The notes beneath the pieces are model-generated. The model had not been told where the DNA came from. It saw only the letters and a list, made by a program, of their open reading frames with translations, and did not search any database. Positions 24,404-34,400 of a stretch of DNA of 64,000 bases are shown here, piece after piece; position 1 is the first letter of the stretch, and every line of letters begins with the position of its first letter. The position numbers and the translations under genes are program-made. The stretch spans positions 96,434 through 160,433 of the forward strand of contig JAFQDF010000033.1 of the NCBI GenBank assembly GCA_017416185.1, read 5' to 3'. The DNA is from Clostridia bacterium (lineage in GTDB: Bacteria; Bacillota; Clostridia; Oscillospirales; CAG-272).

Positions 24404-24955
24404 TTACTTCTGTAATAATTTGATTACTTTATCTGTCAAGTTATTTTCAACGATGTAGTCATATACCGCCTTGGGTACCATATCGCTCCAGTCAACACCG
24501 TCTACGATCTTCTGTCTGATCTCGGTAGAGCACATTGCTTTCTCTCTCTTATCGAAAAGTACATGGGTACCGTATCCCAGCTCTCCCAGTCTGTGAAGCT
24601 TTTCATAGCCCCAATCATCATAGATAGTAAAGAAGGATGTAGCGTGGAGAGGTACATAGTTATACAGTATCTCAGGACGCTCTATAGGATAAGGAGTTAT
24701 CTCAAAATCCTCTCTCGGAATTCCAGCCTCCAAAAGGGCGAGCTTTACCATATTAAATCTTTCATAATAGGTAAAGGGGTTTGCTGCCGCTTCGCTTCTG
24801 TGAGGATCTATGTCTTCACGGATAAGCGTAGCGTTCTCGGGGGAAGTGATTCCCACGATGAGCTTTTTGCACTGCTCCTTTGCGAGCAGGGCGTAGTTCA
24901 GGTGATCATTGTGAAACAGTTGAAATCTGCCATGAATGAATCCTAATTCTACCAT
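24404..24955 (-). CDS. NMNAT-like cytidylyl/adenylyl-transferase
   Basis: A 183-residue HxxH-type nucleotidyltransferase. MVELGFIHGRFQLFHNDHLN carries the GRFQxFHxxH signature that binds the nucleotide triphosphate, and the C-terminal STEIRQKIVDG is the family ISSTxIR-like motif (here CSTEIR). The start is ATG 24955, because GGAGGT lies 7 nt upstream; an earlier TTG overlaps that site. Substrate possibilities are an NMN-like mononucleotide or a sugar/alcohol phosphate to be activated as a CDP or AMP derivative. Its neighbours, a DHH phosphoesterase and a phosphatase-like protein, fit a nucleotide-linked precursor pathway at the end of the polymer locus (inference). Confidence 0.78.
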   Translation of the reverse strand: MVELGFIHGRFQLFHNDHLNYALLAKEQCKKLIVGITSPENATLIREDIDPHRSEAAANPFTYYERFNMVKLALLEAGIPREDFEITPYPIERPEILYNYVPLHATSFFTIYDDWGYEKLHRLGELGYGTHVLFDKREKAMCSTEIRQKIVDGVDWSDMVPKAVYDYIVENNLTDKVIKLLQK

Positions 24956-24959
24956 AGTT

Positions 24960-25886
24960 TCAACCTCCAATATTTTTTGAAATTATATTTTTAATAATCT
25001 CTTTACGTAGGTAAGGAACCGGTGATATTGCAACCCCCGATTCAAAACGGACACCGAAGACCTCCTCGAGTCCTGTCTGACAAACCGAATTGTCAGTAAC
25101 AAAATAACTGCAACGGTGTTTTATATCTATAATGTTCATCAACCAGTTGTCCTTACCGTCGAAGTACTGCCTTATCTCAGGCAGCTTTTTTATTATGCCC
25201 TCCCCGTCCCAGACACAGAGCTGTGCCATACGGGATGGGAGAATATTATTATTGTTTATAGCCTTGATATCATTGAAAATTGCATTTTTCAGGTCAGACT
25301 CAACGCTTTTCTGCACCTCGGAAAAATAAGCAGCGCACCACTCTTCACCAATACTTTCTTTTCTGCACAGAGCCTTAAAAACCTCTCTGTCCTCCTCGGT
25401 TGTGTTTGATGAGGTAAGGTTAAGAGTATTGTCAAGGATAGCCGCAACAAGAAGTCTTGCCGTATGCCCCGACATTTTATCCTCAAGACCTGCCTTTTTC
25501 CACTCACGGTATATGAGAGTTGCTGCAGCACCGATAAACTCGATGTTCGTACCGTCACCGATACGGCTTGTCCAGTATTCCTCAAAGCCAACGTGATGGT
25601 CATAGACCTTGATGATATTATCCAAAGGAACATTATCCTTAAGGTAATTCGGGTCGGATACGTCAACAATTATATATTTTGCTTTTTCCTCAATCTCTTT
25701 CGGCAAAGAGGTTACAAGCAGCCCTTTTTCTATAAGGGAAGGACACACGCTGTAATTACAGGGAGCGTCCGAATAAGCTACAGCATCAATTCCCTTTAAG
25801 TGAAGTAGCTCTGCCAGGGCTATACTGCAGGCATAGGCATCTATATCAAGATAGGTGGCTCCTGCGGTGACTATTATACGGTTCAT
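24960..25886 (-). CDS. DHH-family phosphoesterase (family II pyrophosphatase/exopolyphosphatase-like)
   Basis: A 308-residue protein with the DHH signature VYDHHVGFEEYW and the preceding Asp motifs (YLDIDAYACSIAL, YIIVDVSDPNYL), which bind Mn or Mg. The C-terminal half (from about residue 180) resembles the DHHA2 domain of family II inorganic pyrophosphatases and exopolyphosphatases. It probably hydrolyses pyrophosphate or a small phosphodiester. Removing the pyrophosphate made by the adjacent nucleotidyltransferase would be a simple link. The start is ATG 25886, with AGGATC upstream; an alternative TTG lies one codon earlier. The stop is 4 nt before the next gene, so they are coupled. Confidence 0.8.
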   Translation of the reverse strand: MNRIIVTAGATYLDIDAYACSIALAELLHLKGIDAVAYSDAPCNYSVCPSLIEKGLLVTSLPKEIEEKAKYIIVDVSDPNYLKDNVPLDNIIKVYDHHVGFEEYWTSRIGDGTNIEFIGAAATLIYREWKKAGLEDKMSGHTARLLVAAILDNTLNLTSSNTTEEDREVFKALCRKESIGEEWCAAYFSEVQKSVESDLKNAIFNDIKAINNNNILPSRMAQLCVWDGEGIIKKLPEIRQYFDGKDNWLMNIIDIKHRCSYFVTDNSVCQTGLEEVFGVRFESGVAISPVPYLRKEIIKNIISKNIGG

Positions 25887-25901
25887 CAAAAAACTGATCC
25901 T

Positions 25902-27206
25902 TTAATTCTCTTTCTTTTTACTTTTGCGGTTTTTGAGCATTCCCTTGAGCATTACCGCCTCGGCGACCAGCTTGACATTGGGACGCATATCCTTAATTAA
26001 TACAGGGAACAGGAATATGGTGGAGATCTGGGTGATCAAGGTTGCTATAGCCGCACCGCTTGCGCCGAATATGGGAATAGCAAAGTAATTTAAGACTATA
26101 TTCAGAGCAGCAGAGCCCGCATACATATACTTCAGATATTTTTGCTTGCGCTCACACACTATCCATATATCTCTTGCTACACCTAAGTAAGAGAATGCAA
26201 CATACCATGTAACGATTCTCAAGGGTGTTGTGGCAGGAAGATAGGCCTCTCCGTATACAATTTTTATAAACAGAGGAGCTACTACAAAAACACAAGAGGA
26301 TGCAAACAGAGAAAAATAGAAGATTATAGCATAAAGGTTACGGTTGCCTTGTATATACTTTTCTTTGTTTTCATTATGATCTCGCATAATGCCCGGCTTC
26401 ATGGAATCTATGATTGCTGCCAGAATAAATGCCCACATCGTGCTTATAGAAAAAGCCAAGGCATAATAACCGACAGAGGTCTCGTCAAGCATCTGCTTGA
26501 GCATAAGCTTATCTGTAGCCGCATATACCGCAACCATAAGGCCGGAAAGTATATAGCTGCAGCTGACACTGAGAAGCTCCTTTGCCTTTCTCAGTGAAAA
26601 TGAAAGCCTGGGACCGTGATTTGTCTTATAGAATATAACCAACAAAACTGCGACTATAGCATAGTCCACAGAGTTTGCAATAGCAAACCACTGAGTGCTT
26701 TTGCCTGTCATCAGTAAAACTATACGGTAAGTAGAAGCAGCAAGATAGGATACAAGAGTTGCTATTGCATAATACTTTGAAAGAAGCTTTGACTGGAACC
26801 AATAATTGAAGGTATCAAAAACATGAAAAACAAGACTGATACAATAAAGCGCAACAACAACTATAGTTACCGTTTCACCGCGGTCAATAATACTGACTAT
26901 ACCTGTAATGGTACACAATGAAAGAAAACTGGATACTAATCGCAGGATCAGGGTAGTTCCTAATGTTTCGCCCTCCTCCTCGGGATGGTCTATAAAGTTT
27001 TTTACGATTACAGAATTGATACCCAAAGTACAAAAGGCATTGAAAAAGGTTGCAAAGGCTGTAGCATAATTGATCAGTCCGTAGTTTCCGGGGCCGAGAT
27101 ATCTTGCGCTTAACAGCCCTATGACAAAGGACAGTATTATATGTATGATTCTTCCGCCTATAAGCCATCCTGCATTGCGGGCTGTTCTGTTTTTAAAAAA
27201 TTTCAT
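25902..27206 (-). CDS. wzx: Wzx-type flippase (polysaccharide transporter, MOP superfamily)
   Basis: A 434-residue membrane protein with about 12-14 spans. The start is typical for the family (NAGWLIGGRIIHIILSFVIG, LLSARYLGPGNYGLINYATA), and YAATDKLMLKQMLDETSVGYYALAFS follows in mid-protein. It should carry the lipid-linked repeat unit from the inner to the outer face of the membrane. It overlaps the next gene upstream (27203) by 4 nt. It is the only flippase in the visible part of the loci, so it may serve both A and B unless another lies beyond the left edge. Confidence 0.88.
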   Translation of the reverse strand: MKFFKNRTARNAGWLIGGRIIHIILSFVIGLLSARYLGPGNYGLINYATAFATFFNAFCTLGINSVIVKNFIDHPEEEGETLGTTLILRLVSSFLSLCTITGIVSIIDRGETVTIVVVALYCISLVFHVFDTFNYWFQSKLLSKYYAIATLVSYLAASTYRIVLLMTGKSTQWFAIANSVDYAIVAVLLVIFYKTNHGPRLSFSLRKAKELLSVSCSYILSGLMVAVYAATDKLMLKQMLDETSVGYYALAFSISTMWAFILAAIIDSMKPGIMRDHNENKEKYIQGNRNLYAIIFYFSLFASSCVFVVAPLFIKIVYGEAYLPATTPLRIVTWYVAFSYLGVARDIWIVCERKQKYLKYMYAGSAALNIVLNYFAIPIFGASGAAIATLITQISTIFLFPVLIKDMRPNVKLVAEAVMLKGMLKNRKSKKKEN

Positions 27207-28366
27207 TCTTTGTTTTCCTTAAACCAATTATCCTTTAAGATCTCTGCCTTACTGCAGGGACCGTCCTCAAAAAGCCCGGGATTATTTTCTCCTGACAGTA
27301 GCTTTTCCGACAGCTGCAAAAACCTCGAAGCAGCAGTCTTTGCATTCCATAATCCTGTCATTGTTTCATAAGCGGCACTTCCAAGCCGTTTTTGTTCTTC
27401 GGGATGATCCAACAAATACTTGACCTTATCGAACAACATTTCAGTATTTTCGGATTCGTATAAAAATCCGTTTTCACCGTCACGTACAAGAAAAGGTGCA
27501 GATCCCACCGCATGGCTTGTAACAACAGCACATCCGCTGTTCATAGACTCGTTGAGCACTGCCCCCCAGCCCTCCTGTCGGTCGCTGGTAAACAAATATA
27601 TGCCTGCTTCCTCCATATATGTTCTGACCTTTTCGGGAGGCATAGAACCGAGAAAAGTAATTTTATCCGAAACTCCAAGATCATATGAAAGTTGCTTTAG
27701 CTCTTCTTCCATTACTCCGCCGCCTACGATATTCAACAAAAAATCATAACCTGCTGATTTTAGCTTTGCGGCAAGGGTAATAACGTCATCGGGATGCTTC
27801 CAATCTATAAAACGTCCGCACCACATAATGGTGTTGGTTTTCTTTTGGGACATCAAAGAATCTGTATCATATTCATTTACCGCCGGAAAATATCCCCATT
27901 TATATGCACGGTTCTTATATAAACCCACACCTGCATAATCACCTGCCGCATATGCACTGGCACAAAGCATATAAATATTCTTATTTCCCATATCCCTCTT
28001 ATTGAGCTTTATACCGTGATAAAACTTTTTAAGATAAGATATTTTTTTCTTAAAAGGACGTTCTGTATATCTGAACAAAAGCTTGTTCTGACGTATACGG
28101 TCTTTAAGAATATCGGATGGCACACCGCCTGCAATAACTACATCGGCATCATTTATTAAGAATAATGCTTTTTTTCGTTGCTCCTCTCCTTCATAGCAAA
28201 GAAGCACATATGGGGGATTATCCTGTGCATAGCCTAATTTTCTTCTCTCCTCACGCATTACGGTAGTGGAGATAAAGGTAAAATCCGAGCCGAGTCTTTG
28301 ATACAGCTCTTCACAGAAGGGCTTTTGATGATGGTTAAAATAATTTGAAACAAATACTATTTTCAT
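27203..28366 (-). CDS. GT4-family glycosyltransferase
   Basis: A 387-residue glycosyltransferase starting at ATG 28366 (MKIVFVSNYFNHHQKPFCEE). The donor domain shows IMWCGRFIDWKHPDDVITLA and, at the nucleotide-sugar site, RQEGWGAVLNESMNSGCAVV. An in-frame extension back to 28486 would run through the intercistronic RNA element, so it is not used. The 4-nt overlap with the flippase gene suggests coupling. Donor and acceptor are unknown. It follows the giant protein genes, so it may belong to a different branch of polymer synthesis from the GTs upstream. Confidence 0.85.
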   Translation of the reverse strand: MKIVFVSNYFNHHQKPFCEELYQRLGSDFTFISTTVMREERRKLGYAQDNPPYVLLCYEGEEQRKKALFLINDADVVIAGGVPSDILKDRIRQNKLLFRYTERPFKKKISYLKKFYHGIKLNKRDMGNKNIYMLCASAYAAGDYAGVGLYKNRAYKWGYFPAVNEYDTDSLMSQKKTNTIMWCGRFIDWKHPDDVITLAAKLKSAGYDFLLNIVGGGVMEEELKQLSYDLGVSDKITFLGSMPPEKVRTYMEEAGIYLFTSDRQEGWGAVLNESMNSGCAVVTSHAVGSAPFLVRDGENGFLYESENTEMLFDKVKYLLDHPEEQKRLGSAAYETMTGLWNAKTAASRFLQLSEKLLSGENNPGLFEDGPCSKAEILKDNWFKENKE

Positions 28367-28395
28367 ATAACATCTGACCCTTTCTGAAAAATCCT

Positions 28396-28499
28396 GACCG
28401 ATTCTGCCGTAAATTTGATTTACGTTGCCCGCCGCACGCCCCGTGGAGGCTTCGATCATGTGCGGCACCCCCCGAAGGGGGAACACCGTAGGGTGTTTA
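28396..28499 (-). repeat. Intercistronic structured element, copy 1 of 2
   Basis: Just after the stop of the giant gene at 28497 and about 30 nt before the GT4 start. In mRNA sense it has stems ACACC/GGTGT, CCCCC/GGGGG, GCCGCAC/GTGCGGC and CGTAAAT/ATTTACG, then the shared tail GC-x-GA-x-TCGGTC. Copy 2 (36153-36259) matches at 76 of the 78 bases that cover the first three stems. The fourth stem has a different sequence there but still pairs. It is a duplicated RNA element of unknown role. Confidence 0.7.
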
Positions 28500-31400
28500 T
28501 TTTAATATCAATCTGCCTTCAGCATCGAACTGATATGTACCTGCAGGCAACAGGCCGTTAGCTCTTGCCGCATTGAAGGAGTACGTACAGTTCTTGACTG
28601 CCTTTGAAGAGGAGTTGATGTAATAGTAGTTGCCTTCGTACTCAACGAGACCCTTACTCTTAACAGCTACACCGTTTTCATAGTAACGGATGTTGCCGTC
28701 GGGATCCCATACAAGTCCGTTTTTAGGTGCATTGGGATCGGGAAGTTTTTCAATTATCTGTGTTTCAGTAACACCACAGACTGTACAAGATCTTGTCTTG
28801 ATACCTGTTGAGGTGGTGGCAGGTGTTGTTACTACCCAGTCACCCCATATATGTGCTGAACAAACCAGCATAGGAATTTCCCTTGTATCGGTTGCGCCGC
28901 AGTTCACACAGGTGCCTGTTTCGATACCCTTTGAGGTATAGCTTGCAGGGGTCGTTACCACCCAGCTCATAATATGCTCGGCACAGATAAGCATGGGTAT
29001 CTCCCTTGTATCACTTGCCTTACAGTTGGTGCAGGTGCCTGTTTCGATACCCTTTGAGGTATAGCTTGCAGGGGTCGTAACTATCCAGCTCATAATATGC
29101 TCGGCACAGATAAGCATAGGCAGCTCTCTTGTCTCGCTTACCTTACAGTTGGCACAGGTGCCTGTTTCAATACCCTTTGAGGTATAGCTTGCAGGGGTTG
29201 TAACTACCCAATTCATAATATGCTCTGTACAGATAAGCATGGGGATCTCTCTTGTCTCTGCCTCGCCGCAGCCTGCACAGGTCCTTGTTTCCACACCTAT
29301 ATTGGTATAGCTTGCGGGAGTTGTCAGGAGCCAGTTGCTCCATACGTGGGTATGGTCAAGCATGGGAATTCTGCGGCTCTCGGTGACTGCACAATCGGCA
29401 CAGGTCCTTTCCTCAAGACCTACAGTACTTTCACTTGCCGGGGTCTTGACTGTCCAAGAGCTCCAGATATGCTCTGTACAAGTAAACATAGGAATTTCCT
29501 TGGTCTCGGTCTCCCCGCACTTGGGACAAGCTCTGCTCTCGATACCTTTTTCAATGTAGCTTGCAGGAGCTGTGATGAGCCAATCACTCCATACATGGGT
29601 ATGGTCAAGCGTGGGAATATCCCTTGCCTCGGTCTCACCGCAGAGGGTGCAAAGCCTGATCTCATTACCTACAGTATCCTCTGTTGCGGAGGATACAACT
29701 GTCCATACAGACCAGCTGTGAGCACAGGAAAGGGGAGAAATTTCACCCTTTTCGCTTGCTTTACAGTAATAGCAATCTCTTGACTGAAGACCTGCTTCAG
29801 TATCGGTGGCAGGAGTGATCACAGTCCACTCTGCCCAGAAATGAGCCTTGCAGTCAGCTACGGGAGGATCGATGATCCTGCCCTGTGCATCAAATTTATA
29901 GGTGCCTGCAGGGAGCAGACCGTTTGCTCTTGCTGCATTGAAGGAGTATGTACAGTTCTTGACTGCCTTAGAGGTGGAGTTGATGTAGTAGTAATCTCCA
30001 TTATATATAACAAGACCTTTACTCTTAACAGCTACACCGTTTTCATAATAACGTATGTCACCGTTGGCATCCTTCACAATGCCGTTCTTGGTAGCATTGG
30101 GATTCACAACGGGAATGCTCTGCGTTTCGGTCATACCGCACTGAGTACAGCCTCTTGTCTGAACTCCTGCAGAGGTGGTTGTGGCCTCGGTCATAATGAT
30201 CCAGCCGCCCCAGGTATGTGTGCAACCGGGAACTCCAAGCATTGGAATCTCTCTTTCCTCAGTGGCATTACATACTGCACAGGCTCTTGCTTCAATGCCT
30301 GCCTCTTCATAGCTTGCAGCGCTCTTTACCGTCCATATACCCCATATATGCTCTGCACATACGAGCATAGGAATTTCCTCGATTTCGACAGCACCGCAGT
30401 TTGCACAAACAGCAGTCATTTCGCCTGCAGAGGTATAGCTTGCAGGAGCAGTTATTGTATAACTCCAAATATGCTCTGTGCAAAGGAGCTTGGGAGTTTC
30501 TCTTGTCTCGGCTTCACCGCAGCCGACACAGGCTCTGGACTCAACGCCGGAGACTGTATAGCTTGCAGGAGCTGTAATAAGCCAGGAGCTCCATACATGA
30601 ACATGCTCAAGTATAGGTATCTCTCTGGTTTCAGCTTCGCCGCAGTTTGCACAGGTTCTGCTTTCAATACCCACAGAGGTCTCGGTCGCAGGAGTTGTTA
30701 CTGTCCACGCACTCCAGATATGCTCTGTACAAATGAGCATGGGAATTTCTCTTGTTTCTGTTTCACCGCAGCCTGCGCAGGTTCTGACTTCAGCACCGAC
30801 AGAGGTGTAAGTGGCAGGAACTGTTACAATCCAGTCGCTCCATACGTGAGTATGTTCAAGCAGGGGGATCTCTGCGGTTTCTTTTTCGCCGCAAAGGGTA
30901 CATTCTCTGGCTTGAACACCTGTAGAAGTCTCGGTTGCAGGAGTTGATACCACCCATTCGCCCCAGCTGTGTGTGCATATGAGCATGGGAATATTACGTG
31001 TTTCGCTTGCACCGCACTTGGGACAAGTTCTTGTTTCAACACCCTCGGACGTATAACTTGCGGGAGTTGTTACTACCCATTCGCCCCAAATATGTGTATG
31101 CGGCAGCTTGGGAATTTCTCTGGTTTCCTTTTCGCCGCAGGAACAGCTTCTGGTTTCAGTACCTACCGTATCCTCAGTTGCGGGAACTGTTACCGTCCAG
31201 GCACTCCAGCTGTGTGTATGTACCGAAAGCTCTCTTGTTTCGGATGTACCGCAGTAGCAGCATTTTCTGATCTCAAGACCCGCTGCGTCAGCGGTCTTCC
31301 ATTCTCCCCAATAGTGAGCCCTGCACTTGGTAACGGGGGGATCGATCAGCTTGCCTGTAGCATCGAACTTATATGTGCCTGCAGGAAGCAGACCGTTTGC

Positions 31401-34400
31401 CATAGACGCAGCGAAGGAGTAAGAACAATTCTTAACTGCTTTAAGGGAAGAATTGATATAGTAAAAGTTACCTTCATTATCTCTCACAAGACCTGCACGG
31501 GTAGCCTTGCCGTCAACATAGTAACGGACATCACCGTTTGAATCCTTGATAAGTCCGTTTTTCACAGAAGATGCAGGTATCTGCTGTGTCTCGGTCTTGC
31601 CGCACTCGGTACAGCCTCTGCCCTCTACACCTGCAGAAGAAGCGGTGGGTTGAGTATGGATGACCCACGCACCCCATATATGAGTACATACCTTAACAGG
31701 AACGATCTGTGTTTCGGTAAGCGTACAAAGGGTACACGATCTGGTCTCAATTCCTGTTTCGGTATAGCTTGACGGTACTGTTACCGTCCAAGCACTCCAC
31801 ACATGGGCAGTGCAGGTAACCTTAGGAATTATCAGCTCCTCATAAACGTCACAAAGCTTACAATCTCTTCTTTTGTAGCCCTCGGAGGTATAGGTTGCAG
31901 AGGTTACAATGACCCAGTTGCCAAATGTATGGGTTGCACACTCCACGTAGGGCGGATCGATCATCTTACCGTCGTCACCAAACTGATATGTACCTGCAGG
32001 CAAGAGACCGTTGGTCATTGACTCAGGAACGGTAAAGCTGCAGTTCTTTACAGCCTTGAGATCCGAGTGGATATAGTAATATGCTCCGTTGTCCTCTACG
32101 TCTCTTATAAGACCTGCATAGGTTGCAACGCTGTCAACATAGTAACGTACCTCACCGTCATCATCTCTGATAATGCCGTTTTTGATCCATTCTGCCTCAA
32201 CACCGTTTTCATAATAATGTGTCTTTTGATCGGGGCCCTTAAAAAGACCGGTATAAAGCACCTTGCCGTCAGAGGCGATAGCATAGCTGTTGCCGTTAAT
32301 ATCAACGCTGCCCGTTCCCTGAGACTTTACACCTGTCTTAAAGTAATACAGAACACCGTCAAAGGCATAAACGTCATCATTGAGCATTCGTCCCTCTGCA
32401 TCAAAGAAGTAGGTGCCTACGGGAAGCAATCCCTTGGTATATCCGCAGTAGAAGGACTGATTCTTTATGCCTGCGTATTTATTTGAAAAATAGAAGTAGT
32501 AATATTCTCCGTCTACCTTGTACATTCCGTACTGGGAGACGCCGTTTTTAACGTAATAGTGATTGCCGTTCCATCTGGCAAGGCCTGTATAATTCCATTT
32601 GCCCTGGCAGGCACCGTATTCGTCAAAAATATACCAGGTGTATGTATCGGATGCGTCATTTTGATCATCTACCCAGCGGGTACCTGTTGCAACGTATCCG
32701 TCCTTGTCGATGCAGTAGTCCTTACCGTCGATGGTGTACCAGGTCATACAGCTGCTTCCGCCCTTGAGACAGTCAGGGCCCTCATAATACTTATGGCCTG
32801 CGGCAGAGTGATACCATACACCGGATACCAGCTTGCCGTCGGGGTAGAACTCAAAGGTAACGTAGCCGTTATTATATGTATCTACAGAGGTATAGGTCTT
32901 GGTATCAAAGTAATACCAGGAGCCGCCCATGCTTACCCAGCCGCCCAGCAGCTTTCCGTTTACCAGATAACAGCTCTTTCCGTTCAGCTCAACAAGTCCG
33001 GTGCCGGTCTTTACATCACCGCAGACGCAAACGAGCTGTCCGTTTTTAACCTTATATATATGTCCTGTTGCAAGAGTGGTTTCACCCCACTTGACAACAG
33101 AGTCACAGCCGTAGCAGAAGCTTCTGCCCGTATACCCTGCCTCCTGACAGTTGCCTGCCTTGTCGGCGATAGCCACGGGAGTATGCTCGTGGAAGCCCAC
33201 ACCTGCCGAAATACAGCTGTTGAGCCATTCGTTTGCGCCCTCTGTACTGTCCTTTTCGGAATAGTTAAAGAACAGCTCGGTATCAACCGATATATCATTC
33301 ATTCCGAAAGCTCCGAAAACCTCGGATCCGTAGGAATCTACATATGTTACCTCGCCCTTTTCAAGAGCTATTTCCACACTCTGAGCCCAGATAACACCGT
33401 CACGGACCAGCTCTGCGGGAGATTTATCCGAGGAAGAGGTCCAGGTACGCACAGGTATTGTGGCAAGTATTGTCTCACCTGTGGAAATAACCTCACCTGT
33501 TCGCTCAATAACGATAGTTGCGATGTTATCCGCACTTTGAACAGCAGACGTTACACCAAAGCCTGCAGCAAGGGTCATACCCTCAAGCTCCCAGGAGGAA
33601 GCATTGTTAAGATCAAGGGACAGCGTCACCTTGTCTAATGTTTCTATTTGGGTAGCGGTAACGTCCAGCTGATAAACAGAGCCTATGGGCAGACGGTCGG
33701 CATCAGGATCGTGAGGCTCAACTCTGACACTTGAAAGCCCGCTGCCGCTCTTAATAATGATCTTTGCCTGTGTATAGGCGATATTTCCCTTGTTATCGGC
33801 GATTTTGAACATAACGGTATGAATACCGTCTGCCAGGGTTATGCCCGAAAGGGTAATTTTTTCGTTTTTATAGGTACAAGCTACCTCTACACCGTCAATA
33901 AATGCCTGTGCAGAGCGCTCATTAATGCCCGAAGCATTTGCAAAATCTGTATTTTCCGCAACAGATACCTCATAGGAGGCCTTGTTATAGCCGACTGTCT
34001 GTCCATTAAGAGCGTTTACCGCTCCGTTTGTGGGATCAATAACGCAAATATCGGAAAATACGGGAGCATAACGGTCATCCACCGCCTCCGAATAATCCAC
34101 TGTAATATCGTCGATATAAAATACAAATCTGCCGTTAAGATTTGTATTGTCAGTACTGTTGTCATCTACCGTTACGGTAATACTGTCAAAGGAATCGCCG
34201 CCCGGTGCTGCACTTATATAATTCCAACCCTCTGTGAGATCATATAGCTCGCCGACTTCGATACCGCCGTTGCCGAATTTTATTTCGGCATTACGTGCTT
34301 CGTAAGGAGCATAAAGCCAGAAGCCTACTGCAGTCGCATCGGTAGTGTCAAGTGCGGGGAAATTCACGGTAATGCTGTTATTGCCGGTTGTGTCAAGTGT

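Noticed and set aside
28367..28486. 40-codon extension of the GT4 gene
   Set aside because: It would translate the structured intercistronic element; the family start is at ATG 28366.
28863..29231. Regular repeats that could suggest a CRISPR array
   Set aside because: The 123-bp units are in-frame coding repeats with no unique spacers, inside a long gene.
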